This document shows, piece after piece, positions 1 through 9,572 of a DNA stretch of 30,717 nt. Position numbers and translations under genes: made by a program. How positions within the stretch are numbered: position 1 is the first letter of the stretch; each line of letters begins with the position of its first letter. The stretch is from JARICQ01 sp964428475 (GTDB taxonomy: Bacteria; Bacillota; Clostridia; Tissierellales; Tissierellaceae): contig CAYRYO010000020.1 in NCBI GenBank assembly GCA_964428475.1, positions 1 to 30,717 of the forward strand, written 5' to 3'. The notes beneath the pieces are model-generated. The model was not told where the DNA came from, searched no databases, and saw only the letters and a list, made by a program, of their open reading frames with translations.

Positions 1-3000
1 GGTGTCTTTGAAAGAAGCAATATGCTCTTTGCAACGCTATCTATGGATGACATCTCTACAGATTGATCCATGAATTCATACGGGAACTTACCGACTGCTG
101 CAAAGGCCCTAAGTCTTCCTGCAAAGCTATTTGTATTAAAGTTGATTTGGAATTGGCCATCTAAATCACGAGCGGATAAATTGCCAACTCTCATTATCTT
201 TGCATTTAAGCCCTCTGATATTTTTTCTAATACCAGTCTTTCTGCAAGAAACTTGCTATGACAATATTTATTATCTAGATTTTGACCGAAGTAAAGCATG
301 GCTTCATCCATGATGGTATCAGAATCTTCTAATTGGCCTATATCAAATCCAGAAATACTCACTGTTGAAGTTTGAATCAACCTACAATCCTTTTCTAAAC
401 AAAAGTCTATAATATTCTCTACACCATGAAAGTTTACATCCTCTATATCTGTGCCCTTTGAAAAATGCTTTACATTTGCAGCACAGTTTATCACTGTGTC
501 TATTGGCAAACTATTTAAGGTTTTAAATGAATCCCTATCTGTGATATCTCCATCTATCACAATTATTCTATCTTTAAATAGTTCTTCATAGCTTTGATCA
601 AAGTAATAATAGAGGATTGATTTTAATCTATTTTGTGATGAAATTTCCTCTTTTTTTCTTATCAGACAATAGGCTATTCCCTTTTCGCTATTTAAAAATT
701 CCTCTAGTATGTGGATTCCCAAAAATCCTGTAGGTCCTGTAAGGAGTATGTTTCCAAGTTCTTGTCTCTTACCATTTTTAAAATTATCTAGGGTATTTAA
801 TTTTAATACTTCTTCTATTCTTCCATATTCATATTTTGATATATCTTCATAATCATCCTCTATATCACTTTCTGGGTCTTCGCCTCCAACCATGGATGCT
901 AGTTTTCTAGGTGTTGGATGGGAAAATACATCTGCATAGCCTACTTCAAATTTATACTTGAGAGCTTCAACCACCACACTAGTTACGACTAGTGATGTAC
1001 CTCCTAGATTAAAGAAATTATCTGTGGCTCCAACCCTTGGAAGTTTGAGTATCTTAGAGAAAATATCACAAAAAATCTTTTCCCTAGCTGTTCTAGGCTC
1101 TACATATTCCGAGGACACTATTAGCTCTGGCTGGGGTAGATTTTTAACATCTGTTTTTCCACTTGGTGCAATTGGAAGGTTTTCCATCTGTAAAAATGCA
1201 GTAGGCACCATATAGTTTGTGAGTGTGGCACTTAAAAAATTCTTTAAATCCTTTGGATCAATGTGCTTGGATGCTGAAAAATATGCACAGATGTGTTCTA
1301 TGTCATTTATCTTCTTTATGATTACAACCACATCTTTGATCCCCTCGTATTTTAAAATACAGGATTCAATTTCTTCTAATTCTATCCTAAGGCCCCTGAG
1401 TTTGATTTGATTGTCTGTTCTTCCCAGTATGATGACTTCTCCGTCTTTTGTCCATTTTGCATAGTCTCCAGATTTATAGGTTCTTACACCCTTGTAGGGG
1501 ATAAAACGCTCACTGCTAAGCTTTTCTAAGTTTTTATATCCTCTTGATACTCCCACACCGCCAATGTAGAGTTCTCCAACAACTCCCAGGGGAAGTTCGT
1601 TGCCATCTGAATCTGCGATAAATTCAAGGAAATTATGGAGGGGGCGTCCTACAGTTATCCTATTTGCATTTGTAAGGTCTTTTTTATTTGCAGCAACAGT
1701 GGCCTCTGTTGGTCCATATCCATTGAAGATCCTAGTGCCTTTTAAGCTTTTAAATGTCTCTAGGAGTTTCTCTGAATATTTTTCACCTGCGCACATAATT
1801 ACCTTGCAGTTTTTAATATGGTGTCTTAGACTATCCATTTCTAAATACTGCAACATTCTAGAAGGTGTTACATTGAATAGGTCTGCCCCTGTTCTAGCAA
1901 ATAAATCTCCAAGTAGTAGGGGGTCTTTTGTTTCATTTTCGTCAGCCAATACCAGGGTTAGGCCATTGCAAAGTGCAAGGGCTATCTCTTCTGAAGATAG
2001 GTCAAAGGAAATAGTGGTGACAGAGAGTATTACCCTTCCCTCGCTTACCATAGCATGGGCATGAGGGTTTTCCTTCCCACTATATATGCAATTTGATATC
2101 CCCCTATGCTCTATCATTACCCCTTTGGGATTTCCAGTGCTACCAGATGTATAGATTGAATATGCTAAATTACTAGCTTTTACATCTACTTTAGGATTGC
2201 TGTCATCTTCCCATGCAATTAGACTATCTACATCTATTGCCCTTCCTTCTTTGAAATGTTCTACACGGTCTCTTGTTGTAATTACATATGGAGCACCACT
2301 ATCGTCTAGTATGTGATTTATCCTCTGTATTGGATATTCTGTATCGCATGGAATATATGCTCCCCCTGCCTTTAATATCCCGTACATTGAAGTGATCAAT
2401 CTGCTATCTCTTGGAAGAAGGAGGGCAACATAATCTTCAAGCTCCACGCCACGATGGATCAAGGCATTTGCAACTCTATTTGTAAGCTTATCCATCTCAG
2501 CAAAGGTAAATTCACCATCTACTGCAATAAGAGCCTTTCTATCTGGATCTAGCCTTGCTTGTTCTTCAAATCTCTTGTGAAGGATTTTTTCTCCTATTTC
2601 AACCTTTTCTCCGTAATTAAAGCTCTTTAAGATAGCTGCTTGTTCCTTGCTTACCATGGAAATCTCACTTATATCCCTATCCATTCCATCTATGATATTT
2701 AGGGTGCTTGTAGCAAGGGATTCTGAGAATATATCCATAGCCCCTTTACTGTAAAGGCTATCATTATACTGGACACAAACGCCAATATCTCCATCTCTTT
2801 CTTCAATAGATACTGTTATCTTGAATTTTGGAATACCAGCTTCTAGTGATTGTCTCTCTATCAATTCACCATCCATTTCCACCTGGTCCAAGACCCCTAT
2901 TTGGCATACATACATAAGCTGTGGTGAAAAATTATATTTTGCAGATAATTTATCAAAAGGATAGTATTCATAGCCTATAGAATCCCTAAATGTATTTTTT

Positions 3001-6000
3001 ATCTCCTGTAAAAATGCCTCTACAGTTTTTCCCTTTCCAATATTTCCAGAAAGAGGAATTGTATTTACAAACATTCCAAAGCTATTCCTTATCTTTAAAT
3101 TGCTCCTGCCCCCACTAATGGTGGAGATATAGGCGTCTTGGCTATTGGTAAATCTAGCGGTCGTATATAGGCTTCCTGCTAAAAATAGCTGGGCAGGGGT
3201 AATAGCCTCTTTCTTGCAAAATTTATCTATCTTCTTCTTGTCTACTTTATATATACTTTCAGCTGTTTTTCCCTCTTCTTCATTTCCACTAAGGTCTAAG
3301 GGTATTTCACTTGCAGATTCCATATATTGCAATCTTGAATGGAAGTAGTCTTCGGCCTCTAGGTATTCTTCCTTATCTATGTTTTTCTGGTCTTCTATAT
3401 ATTGATAATAGGAATAATCTTCAGGCTCTACCCCTTGGCCCTCATATGCATCCTTTATTTGATGAAGCAATAAGTCATAGGAGCCTCCATCAAATATTAT
3501 ATGGTGGAAATCTGAGAATATATACTTGCCCTCTTCTGTATCTACTAGGACTAGACGGTAAAGTGGCCCCTGGAACAGGTCAAAGGGCTTTACAAAGTCC
3601 TTTTTGAATGCAAGAAGCTCATCTTGTGTCATTTTTATACAACTTATAGCCACATCACACTCATTTGTCACCTGCATTACCTCTCTACCCATCATCTCTA
3701 GATGGGTAGAGATATATGGATGTGCCTCTAGCACACTTTCCACTGAACTATAAAGCCTTTCCATATCTGTTTTGTTTGAAAATTTCATCATCATAGGTTC
3801 ATTGTAGATAGTGGACCTTGGACGCTTCATGCTTTCATAGTAGACTCCCTTTTGTCCATGTGATAGTGGATAGTGAGTTTTTACTTCTCCAACTACTTCT
3901 TCGGTTTTTTCAGGTCCAGTATAAAGTCTTTCAAGTAGATAGTTTTGAATTTCATCTTCTAGGGAAAGGATGCTAGTCTCCTTCATCATAGCTTTTACAT
4001 CTGGAGAATATCCATATTTCTTGGAAATTAGGCTTGCAAGTTTTATAGTTGTAAGTGAATTTAATCCCCTATACATTAGATTGGAATCTAGAGAAAAATC
4101 ACTATGCCCTAATATTTCCGTCACTATTTCACTTAAGCCCTTTTCCAAAGATGTAAGTGGCCTAGTATCTTTTCTAGCCTTTTCTTCTTCATATCTAATC
4201 TCTGGTAGTTTTCTCTTATCTACCTTGTCATTTTGATTGAGTGGGATAGAATCTATCTGCATAATAGCAGAAGGGACCATATAGTATGGAAGATCTTTTC
4301 CTATAAACTCCTTGAGTAGATCTATATCTATCTTTTCATCTGCCACAATATAGGCTAGGATAGATTTTTCTCCACTTGGACCGTCTTTTGAGAGCATGGT
4401 TGCATCCTTGATGCCCTTATAGTCACGAATTTTTGCCTCTATTTCTGTGAGTTCCACCCTAAAACCTCTTATTTTAACTTGAAAATCCCTTCTTCCAATA
4501 AATTCAATATTGCCATCTTCTAGATACCTGCATATATCCCCTGTTTTATAGATGATTTCATAGCCCTCTTTATCTGAATGTGGATTTGAGATAAACTTCT
4601 CTTTTGTTAAGTCTTCTCTATTAAGATATCCTCTGGAAACCTGATGTCCTGCTATGCATAGCTCACCAGGAACACCTACAGGCAGCATCCTAGAGTATTT
4701 ATCAAGTATATAAATATCATTATTAGGAAAAGCCTTGCCAATTGGGAATTTTTTTTGCATTTTATCTATTTTAAAACTTGATACCATTACAGTACATTCT
4801 GTTGGACCATATCCATTATAGAAATCAAAGCTAGGAGGCTGACAAGGAACCAAGGTCTCACCACCTACTATAAGGGTTCTTATATATGGATTATCTCCGT
4901 ATTCACTTACATATTGCCTTCCAAGTTGAGTTGTAAAAAATATAATTGATACCTTATTGTCCCTAAGATACTTATCTATTTTTGGCATATCTAGCCTTAT
5001 CTCTTCAGCTATAATATGGACACTGCCACCTACTGCCAAATATGGGTAGATATCTGCAAGACAGGCATCAAAAGAGAAACTTGCATATGCTGCTGATATA
5101 TCAGCTTCTGCTACTCCATATTTTTCTTGATAAACCAGGCAAAGATTAGCCATACTACCATGAGTTAACATACATCCCTTAGGCATTCCTGTGGAACCCG
5201 ATGTATATAGGAGTACAAATAAATCCTCAGCTTTTGGTATTTCAAGTTCTATTGACTCTTCCACTGAGAGGTCTTCAATGTCTTTTGTATATAGTATTTC
5301 TCCATCAAATTCAGTTACAAGCTGCCTTAGTTCATAGTCTAGAATCAAGACCTTTGCTCCTGAGTCACTTAACATATAGTCTATACGCTCTTTTGGAGAA
5401 TTTGCATCTATAGGTTGATAGACTCCACCTGCCTTTAAAACTCCCACCGGGCATACTGCCATCATTTCACTACGTGCTATCATTATGGCTACGGGTATAT
5501 CCCTAGCAATGCCCTTCTTCCTTAGATAACTTGCAAGTTTATCTGATAAGTTATCTAATCCACTATAGCTTAATTTTTTATCTTTGAATACAATTGCAAT
5601 TTTATCTGGGTGTTTTTCCACTTCTTCTTTGAACATATCTAATACTGTGATATTTCTATCGTAATTTAAGGTGTTTGAGTTAAATGATTTATATTTTTGT
5701 ATATCTTCACTAGATACCAGTGATATTTCCTTTAAGACCATCCCAGAGATTAATCCTTCTATTGTTTTTAAAAGCATCCCAGCAAAGGATTGAATTGTCT
5801 CCGACTTGTAAATATCCTTCCTATATTCAAAGGCAAGTTCATATGAATCATCTTTCTTCCGTACTAGCAGTTGAAGTTTACACATATTGTTTTTTCTTTC
5901 CATAAGTTCAAAGGAAATTGGATTCCCAGCTAAGCTTACTTGATCTAGTTCATATCCTAGGTAATTGTACATTATATCTGCATTTACACCATAATCCTTA

Positions 6001-6783
6001 GAGATTTCTAGAAATGAATATTCTTCGTTTTTTAAAGTTCCATAAAAGCCAGCCTGCACTTGTTTTAGATAGTCAAAACTCATAGCTTCTTCATCTATTT
6101 TTGTATATATTGGCAAGGTCCGAACTAGCATACCCATGGTGTTTTCTAATCCTGGCTTAAATCTACCACTGCTTGCTGTGGTAAATAGGGATTCTTCTTG
6201 GCCTGTATATTTTGCAAGGGCATAGGAAAAGGCAGCTAAAAACAAGGTGTTTTCTTTTAATCCATACTCTTTTAATAGCTTTGCAGTTTCCTCTGAATCC
6301 AAATGATCCTTTAGGGAGATTTTAATCGTTTGATAGGGCTGATCATTATTTGATGGGTCTTCCTCTCTATCAGGGATTATATTGCTATCTATCTCTAGTC
6401 CTCCTAGTAAGCTTTCAAAATATTCCCCACTCTTTTTATAAGAATCACTGTCTTTTATTTTTTCTTCATAATTAGACAATGTAAATGAATTTATAGTTTC
6501 AGACTTTAACTCTTTGCCCTCATAAGCATCTGAAACTCTCTTTAAAAAGATCTTAGCACTCGTCATATCTGCGATTATATGGTGAAATTCAAATAATAAG
6601 TATATCTTTTCTTCAGTCTCTACTATTTCGAATCTAAAGAGCAGATCCTTTTTCAAATCAAATAGCTTTGAAAATGTTTTTTTTATGGCCTCCATTTCTG
6701 CTTGTCTTGCCTGTCTTATTGGAATATCGTATCCACGCCCATCAGATCTTACCATTACTGGTTCTCCATCTACAAGGTCTACA
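1..6783 (-). CDS. Nonribosomal peptide synthetase, (C)-A-T-C-A-T-reductase, partial at both ends
   Basis: About 2260 codons stay open in one minus frame from the N gap to the window edge. Approximate order by nucleotide: C1 6783-5690 (HHIIADM at 6568-6588, G replaced by M after the Asp), A1 5680-4200 (YTSGSTGMPKG, NGYGPTE, YKTGD, NDKVDKRKLP), T1 4170-3960 (GLNSL, phosphopantetheine Ser codon 4056-4058), C2 3880-2650 (HHIIFDGG), A2 2620-1130 (YTSGSTGNPKG, NGYGPTE, YKSGD, SGKTDVKNLP), T2 1110-890 (LGGTSL, Ser codon 993-995), then an SDR-type thioester reductase from about 800 to the edge (LTGPTGFLG, YCHSK as the YxxxK pair). All core motifs look intact, so the enzyme is probably active: two amino acids activated, condensed and released by NAD(P)H reduction as an aldehyde or alcohol. 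No epimerase or thioesterase is seen. The first ~55-60 residues of C1 and the reductase C-terminus are missing. Substrates are not known. Confidence 0.96.
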
Positions 6784-6883
6784 NNNNNNNNNNNNNNNNN
6801 NNNNNNNNNNNNNNNNNNNNNNNNNNNNNNNNNNNNNNNNNNNNNNNNNNNNNNNNNNNNNNNNNNNNNNNNNNNNNNNNNNN
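6784..6883. other. Assembly gap of 100 N next to the NRPS 5' end
   Basis: Exactly 100 N, the conventional length for a gap of unknown size. The two flanks share no visible overlap. The C1 domain on the left lacks about 55-60 N-terminal residues (165-180 nt) and has no start codon. The right flank, read on the minus strand in the same frame, stays open for about 21 codons after a TGA but holds no ATG, GTG or TTG. The real gap is therefore probably longer than 100 bp and may hide further NRPS or other genes. Confidence 0.95.
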
Positions 6884-6986
6884 TACTGATGCTATTGTAA
6901 ATATATTTTAAATATTCCCTCTCCTTATCCCTTTGATTATGATGATTTCATAAATATATGGGAAAAAACAAAAACCTAATAATTCC

Positions 6987-7019
6987 ATCTAACTATTATT
7001 TGATTTTGGTGTATAAATA
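6987..7019 (+). promoter_or_regulatory. Upstream element of leader gene 1 (copy 1 of a repeated element)
   Basis: The blocks ATCTAACTATT (6987-6997) and GGTGTATAAATA (7008-7019) are separated by 10 bases. The same two blocks with identical spacing occur before the second leader gene. TATAAA could serve as a -10 hexamer with a poor -35 about 16 bases upstream, so a promoter is the simplest reading; a regulator site is the alternative. The ATG follows about 30 bases later behind an AAAAAAGGGGG ribosome site. Confidence 0.55.
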
Positions 7020-7048
7020 AATGAAGAGATAAAAAAGGGGGATTTATT

Positions 7049-7390
7049 ATGAAGATAAGAGCTGAATTGATTGAAAAAGCAAAACTAGCAAAAAATCCAG
7101 AGGAATTACTGCTAATGGCAAGTGAAAATGAATTTGAAATGACAGAAGAAGAGGCAGTGGAGTATTTCCAAAAGTTAAATCCTAAGACTGGTGTATTATC
7201 TGATGGTGAACTAGATAATGTCGCTGGTGGTGGTTGTGGGTTAACATACCTTAGCTGTCCAAAGTGTGGCTCCACAGATGTACAATATCAATATGGAGGT
7301 TTATATAAAGTTACCAAGGGAGATAAGGTCTCTGCAGTGCAAATGAATTATTATAATTGTTCAAAATGTGGTCATACATTTCATAGTTAA
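7049..7390 (+). CDS. Double-glycine leader peptide fused to a zinc-ribbon-like C-terminal domain (copy 1)
   Basis: 113 residues. Residues 1-61 look like a Nif11/NHLP-type natural-product leader: a charged helix (ELIEKAKLAKNPEELL), an acidic helix (MTEEEAVEYFQKL), and the terminal LSDGELDNVAGG. The putative cut follows Gly60-Gly61. The remaining ~52 residues carry Cys63, Cys70/Cys73 (CPKCGS) and Cys104/Cys107 (CSKCGHTF), a two-knuckle pattern typical of zinc ribbons rather than of a lanthipeptide core. The start is supported by AAAAAAGGGGG about 8 bases upstream. It lies beside a paralogue with a similar leader and a diverged core. No modification enzyme or peptidase-transporter is visible nearby. 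It may be a secreted metal-binding peptide, a RiPP precursor, or a small cytosolic zinc-ribbon protein using the leader as a docking module. The leader family call is by recall of the motif; the function is unknown. Confidence 0.85.
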   Translation: MKIRAELIEKAKLAKNPEELLLMASENEFEMTEEEAVEYFQKLNPKTGVLSDGELDNVAGGGCGLTYLSCPKCGSTDVQYQYGGLYKVTKGDKVSAVQMNYYNCSKCGHTFHS

Positions 7391-7415
7391 TATTTAGTAT
7401 GGATAGTGGACTTTA

Positions 7416-7448
7416 ATCTAACTATTTCTGACTACCGGTGTATAAATA
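7416..7448 (+). promoter_or_regulatory. Upstream element of leader gene 2 (copy 2 of the repeated element)
   Basis: ATCTAACTATT (7416-7426), 10 bases, then GGTGTATAAATA (7437-7448): the same blocks and spacing as at 6987-7019, while the bases between them differ. The copies are 429 bp apart, each about 26-30 bases before an ATG with a G-rich ribosome site. This suggests that a whole transcription unit was duplicated and each gene kept its own promoter or operator. Confidence 0.55.
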
Positions 7449-7474
7449 GTAAATACCATAAAGGGGGAAATAAA

Positions 7475-7840
7475 ATGTTGCGTTTAACTGAAGAACTTTT
7501 AGTAAAGGCTAAAGAGGCGAAGAGTGTAGAAGAACTACTAGTACTAGCAAAGGATCATAATATTGAACTTACAGAGGAAGAGGCAGAGGGATATTTTTTA
7601 CAGCTTAATCCTAAGGCAGGAAAATTAGCAGATGAAGAATTAGATAATGTAGCTGGTGGGGCTTGTGGAAAACCAAAACCCCGTAGCTGTCCAACATGTG
7701 GGTCTACAGATTTGGAAGATGAAGGTTTGTACTATGGTCACAAGAAAAATGTAAAAGAAGGTGTAAAAGGAGATGTAGTTTCTGCACTATGCGTTCGTCA
7801 TTTTTATTGCAACAACTGTGGTCATATATTTCGTGGATAA
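7475..7840 (+). CDS. Double-glycine leader peptide fused to a zinc-ribbon-like C-terminal domain (copy 2)
   Basis: 121 residues from the ATG at 7475, chosen because AAAGGGGG lies 8 bases upstream and because translation then matches copy 1 from its first residue; an in-frame ATG at 7406 would add 23 unrelated residues that overlap the upstream element. The leader (TEELLVKAKEAKSVEELLVL, LTEEEAEGYF, DEELDNVAGG) ends at Gly61-Gly62. The core has Cys64, Cys72/Cys75 (CPTCGS), Cys106 and Cys112/Cys115 (CNNCGHIF). Leaders of the two copies are clearly alike; between the Cys pairs the cores differ in sequence and charge, with this one Lys-rich (HKKNVKEGVKGD). A conserved leader with a variable core is the usual behaviour of RiPP precursor families, although the zinc-ribbon frame is conserved here. 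Function is not known. Confidence 0.85.
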   Translation: MLRLTEELLVKAKEAKSVEELLVLAKDHNIELTEEEAEGYFLQLNPKAGKLADEELDNVAGGACGKPKPRSCPTCGSTDLEDEGLYYGHKKNVKEGVKGDVVSALCVRHFYCNNCGHIFRG

Positions 7841-7868
7841 TATTTACTATAGTTAGCCAGGGAACAGG

Positions 7869-7901
7869 TAAAAGACCCCGCTAAGAGCAGGGGTCTTTTA
7901 C
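7869..7901. terminator. Bidirectional terminator between leader gene 2 and ilvD
   Basis: AAAAGACCCC and GGGGTCTTTT form a strong stem with a short loop. The arms provide T tracts on both strands, so it can end the plus-strand leader transcript and the minus-strand ilv operon. The ilvD stop codon lies immediately to its right. Confidence 0.9.
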
Positions 7902-9563
7902 TTATGCTTTACATACAGCACCAGTTGATGCTGACCTTACTATTTTTCTGTATTTTTCTAAATATCCCTTTACACTTGGGTCTTTTGGAATCCAGTTTGA
8001 TTTTCTCTCTTCAAGTAGCTCATCTGATAATACGAAATTCAAACTTCCCTTATTCATATCTATTTCTATAGTGTCCCCATCTTCTATAAAGGCTATAGGT
8101 CCTCCATCTGCTGCTTCTGGTGATACATGTCCTATTGCCGCTCCACGAGTTGCACCTGAAAATCTTCCGTCTGTAATTAAGGCTACGTCCTTGTCAAATC
8201 CCATTCCCGCTAAGGATGATGTAGGGGATAGCATCTCTCTCATTCCAGGTCCACCTTTTGGTCCTTCATATCTTATGACGATTACATCACCTTTGTTTAT
8301 ATTTTTGCCAAGTATTGCTGCTACTGCATCTTCTTCACTATCAAATACCCTTGCTGGTCCTGTGTGGGTCAGCATTTCAGGAGCTACTGCAGATCTTTTG
8401 ACTACTGCCCCGTCTGGTGCTAGGTTGCCCTTGAGTATTGCTATCCCACCTGTTTCACTGTAAGGATTGTCTATTGACCTGATTACATGGTGGTCTTCGA
8501 CCTTCTGCCCTTTTATTATGTCTCCTAGGGTTTTGCCTACTACTGTTTGAACTTTTAAATCTAGGAGATTGTTTTTACTAAGTTCTGACATTATAGCGGT
8601 TATTCCACCTGCCCAGTATAGGTCTTCTATATGGTCTGGACCTGCTGGGCTTAGTTTGCATAGGTTTGGAGTTTTCCCACTTATATCATTTATCTTATCT
8701 AGATTCATCTCCACCTCTGCTTCATAGGCAATTGCAGATAGGTGGAGGACTGTATTTGTAGAACATCCTAGGGCCATATCTACTACTAATGCATTGTTAA
8801 AGGCCTGTGGTGTTAAAATTTGTCTTGGACTTATGTTTTTTTCTACTAGATGCATTATCTGCATACCAGTATATTTTGCAAGCCTCATTCTTTCTCCAAA
8901 TACTGCTGGAATAGTTCCATTTCCAGGAAGTGCCATGCCAAGGGCCTCTGTCATACAGTTCATTGAATTTGCTGTAAACATTCCCGAACAAGATCCACAA
9001 GTCGGACAGGCTGAGTTTTCCATCTCCATGAGTTCTTCTTCTGATATCTTGCCTGCCTTTACACCACCTACTGCTTCAAACATGGTGCTTAAATCTATTT
9101 TTTTGCCCCCATGCCTACCTGCAAGCATGGGTCCACCACTTACTATTATGCAGGGGATATCAAGTCTAGCTGCTACCATTAGCATGGCTGGCACTACCTT
9201 GTCACAATTTGGTATCATTACGAGTCCATCTAGTCCGTGGGCTAGGGTCATTATCTCTACACTATCTGCGATTAGTTCTCTACTAACCAGGGAATATTTC
9301 ATTCCTTGATGATTCATAGCTATCCCATCGCATACTGCTATTGCGGGAAACTCTAGTGGAGTTCCCCCTTTCATTATTACTCCCTTTTTTACAGCTTCTG
9401 CTACTTCTCTTAGATGTTTGTGTCCGGGTACTATTTCATTAAATGTATTTACTACTCCTATCAATGGTTTTTTTATTTCTTCGTCTGTCAGCCCTATGGA
9501 TTTCATCAAGGACCTGTGTGGTGCTTTTTCTATACCTATTTTCACTGAATCACTTTTCATCAT
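7902..9563 (-). CDS. ilvD: Dihydroxy-acid dehydratase
   Basis: 553 residues, normal family length. It dehydrates 2,3-dihydroxy-isovalerate or 2,3-dihydroxy-3-methylvalerate to the 2-keto acids of valine and isoleucine. Visible motifs: PGHKHL (46-51), CDGIAMNHQGM (78-88), PNCDK with Cys120, and CPTCGSCSG with Cys186/189/192, the iron-sulphur cluster region. Gly47 in VPGH is the E. coli-like state, whereas [2Fe-2S] family members carry a Cys there, so an oxygen-sensitive [4Fe-4S] type is likely (inference from family knowledge). It begins ATGATG behind AAGGTG, only 9 bp after the ilvC stop, and is the last gene of the operon before a strong terminator. Confidence 0.98.
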   Translation of the reverse strand: MMKSDSVKIGIEKAPHRSLMKSIGLTDEEIKKPLIGVVNTFNEIVPGHKHLREVAEAVKKGVIMKGGTPLEFPAIAVCDGIAMNHQGMKYSLVSRELIADSVEIMTLAHGLDGLVMIPNCDKVVPAMLMVAARLDIPCIIVSGGPMLAGRHGGKKIDLSTMFEAVGGVKAGKISEEELMEMENSACPTCGSCSGMFTANSMNCMTEALGMALPGNGTIPAVFGERMRLAKYTGMQIMHLVEKNISPRQILTPQAFNNALVVDMALGCSTNTVLHLSAIAYEAEVEMNLDKINDISGKTPNLCKLSPAGPDHIEDLYWAGGITAIMSELSKNNLLDLKVQTVVGKTLGDIIKGQKVEDHHVIRSIDNPYSETGGIAILKGNLAPDGAVVKRSAVAPEMLTHTGPARVFDSEEDAVAAILGKNINKGDVIVIRYEGPKGGPGMREMLSPTSSLAGMGFDKDVALITDGRFSGATRGAAIGHVSPEAADGGPIAFIEDGDTIEIDMNKGSLNFVLSDELLEERKSNWIPKDPSVKGYLEKYRKIVRSASTGAVCKA

Positions 9564-9572
9564 TTCACCTTC

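Noticed and set aside
6668..6911. Plus-strand ORFs that run through the N gap
   Set aside because: They are antisense to the NRPS and contain about 33 undefined residues; nothing supports translation.
6884..6946. Possible N-terminal NRPS coding in the right flank of the gap (minus frame, reading EYLKYIYNSIS)
   Set aside because: The frame is open but has no ATG, GTG or TTG after the upstream stop, and with an unknown gap size the frame match has no meaning.
6976..7275. Minus-strand ORF opposite the first leader gene
   Set aside because: Its sequence is the complement of a gene with a clear ribosome site, leader motif and paralogue. No family resemblance is seen.
7406..7474. Longer N-terminus for the second leader peptide
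   Set aside because: The extra 23 residues overlap the conserved upstream element and have no counterpart in copy 1; the ribosome site fits the ATG at 7475.
8071..9309. Long plus-strand ORFs opposite ilvD
   Set aside because: They are antisense shadows of a highly conserved enzyme; the low-complexity Ser/Ile/Pro composition is typical of complement translation.
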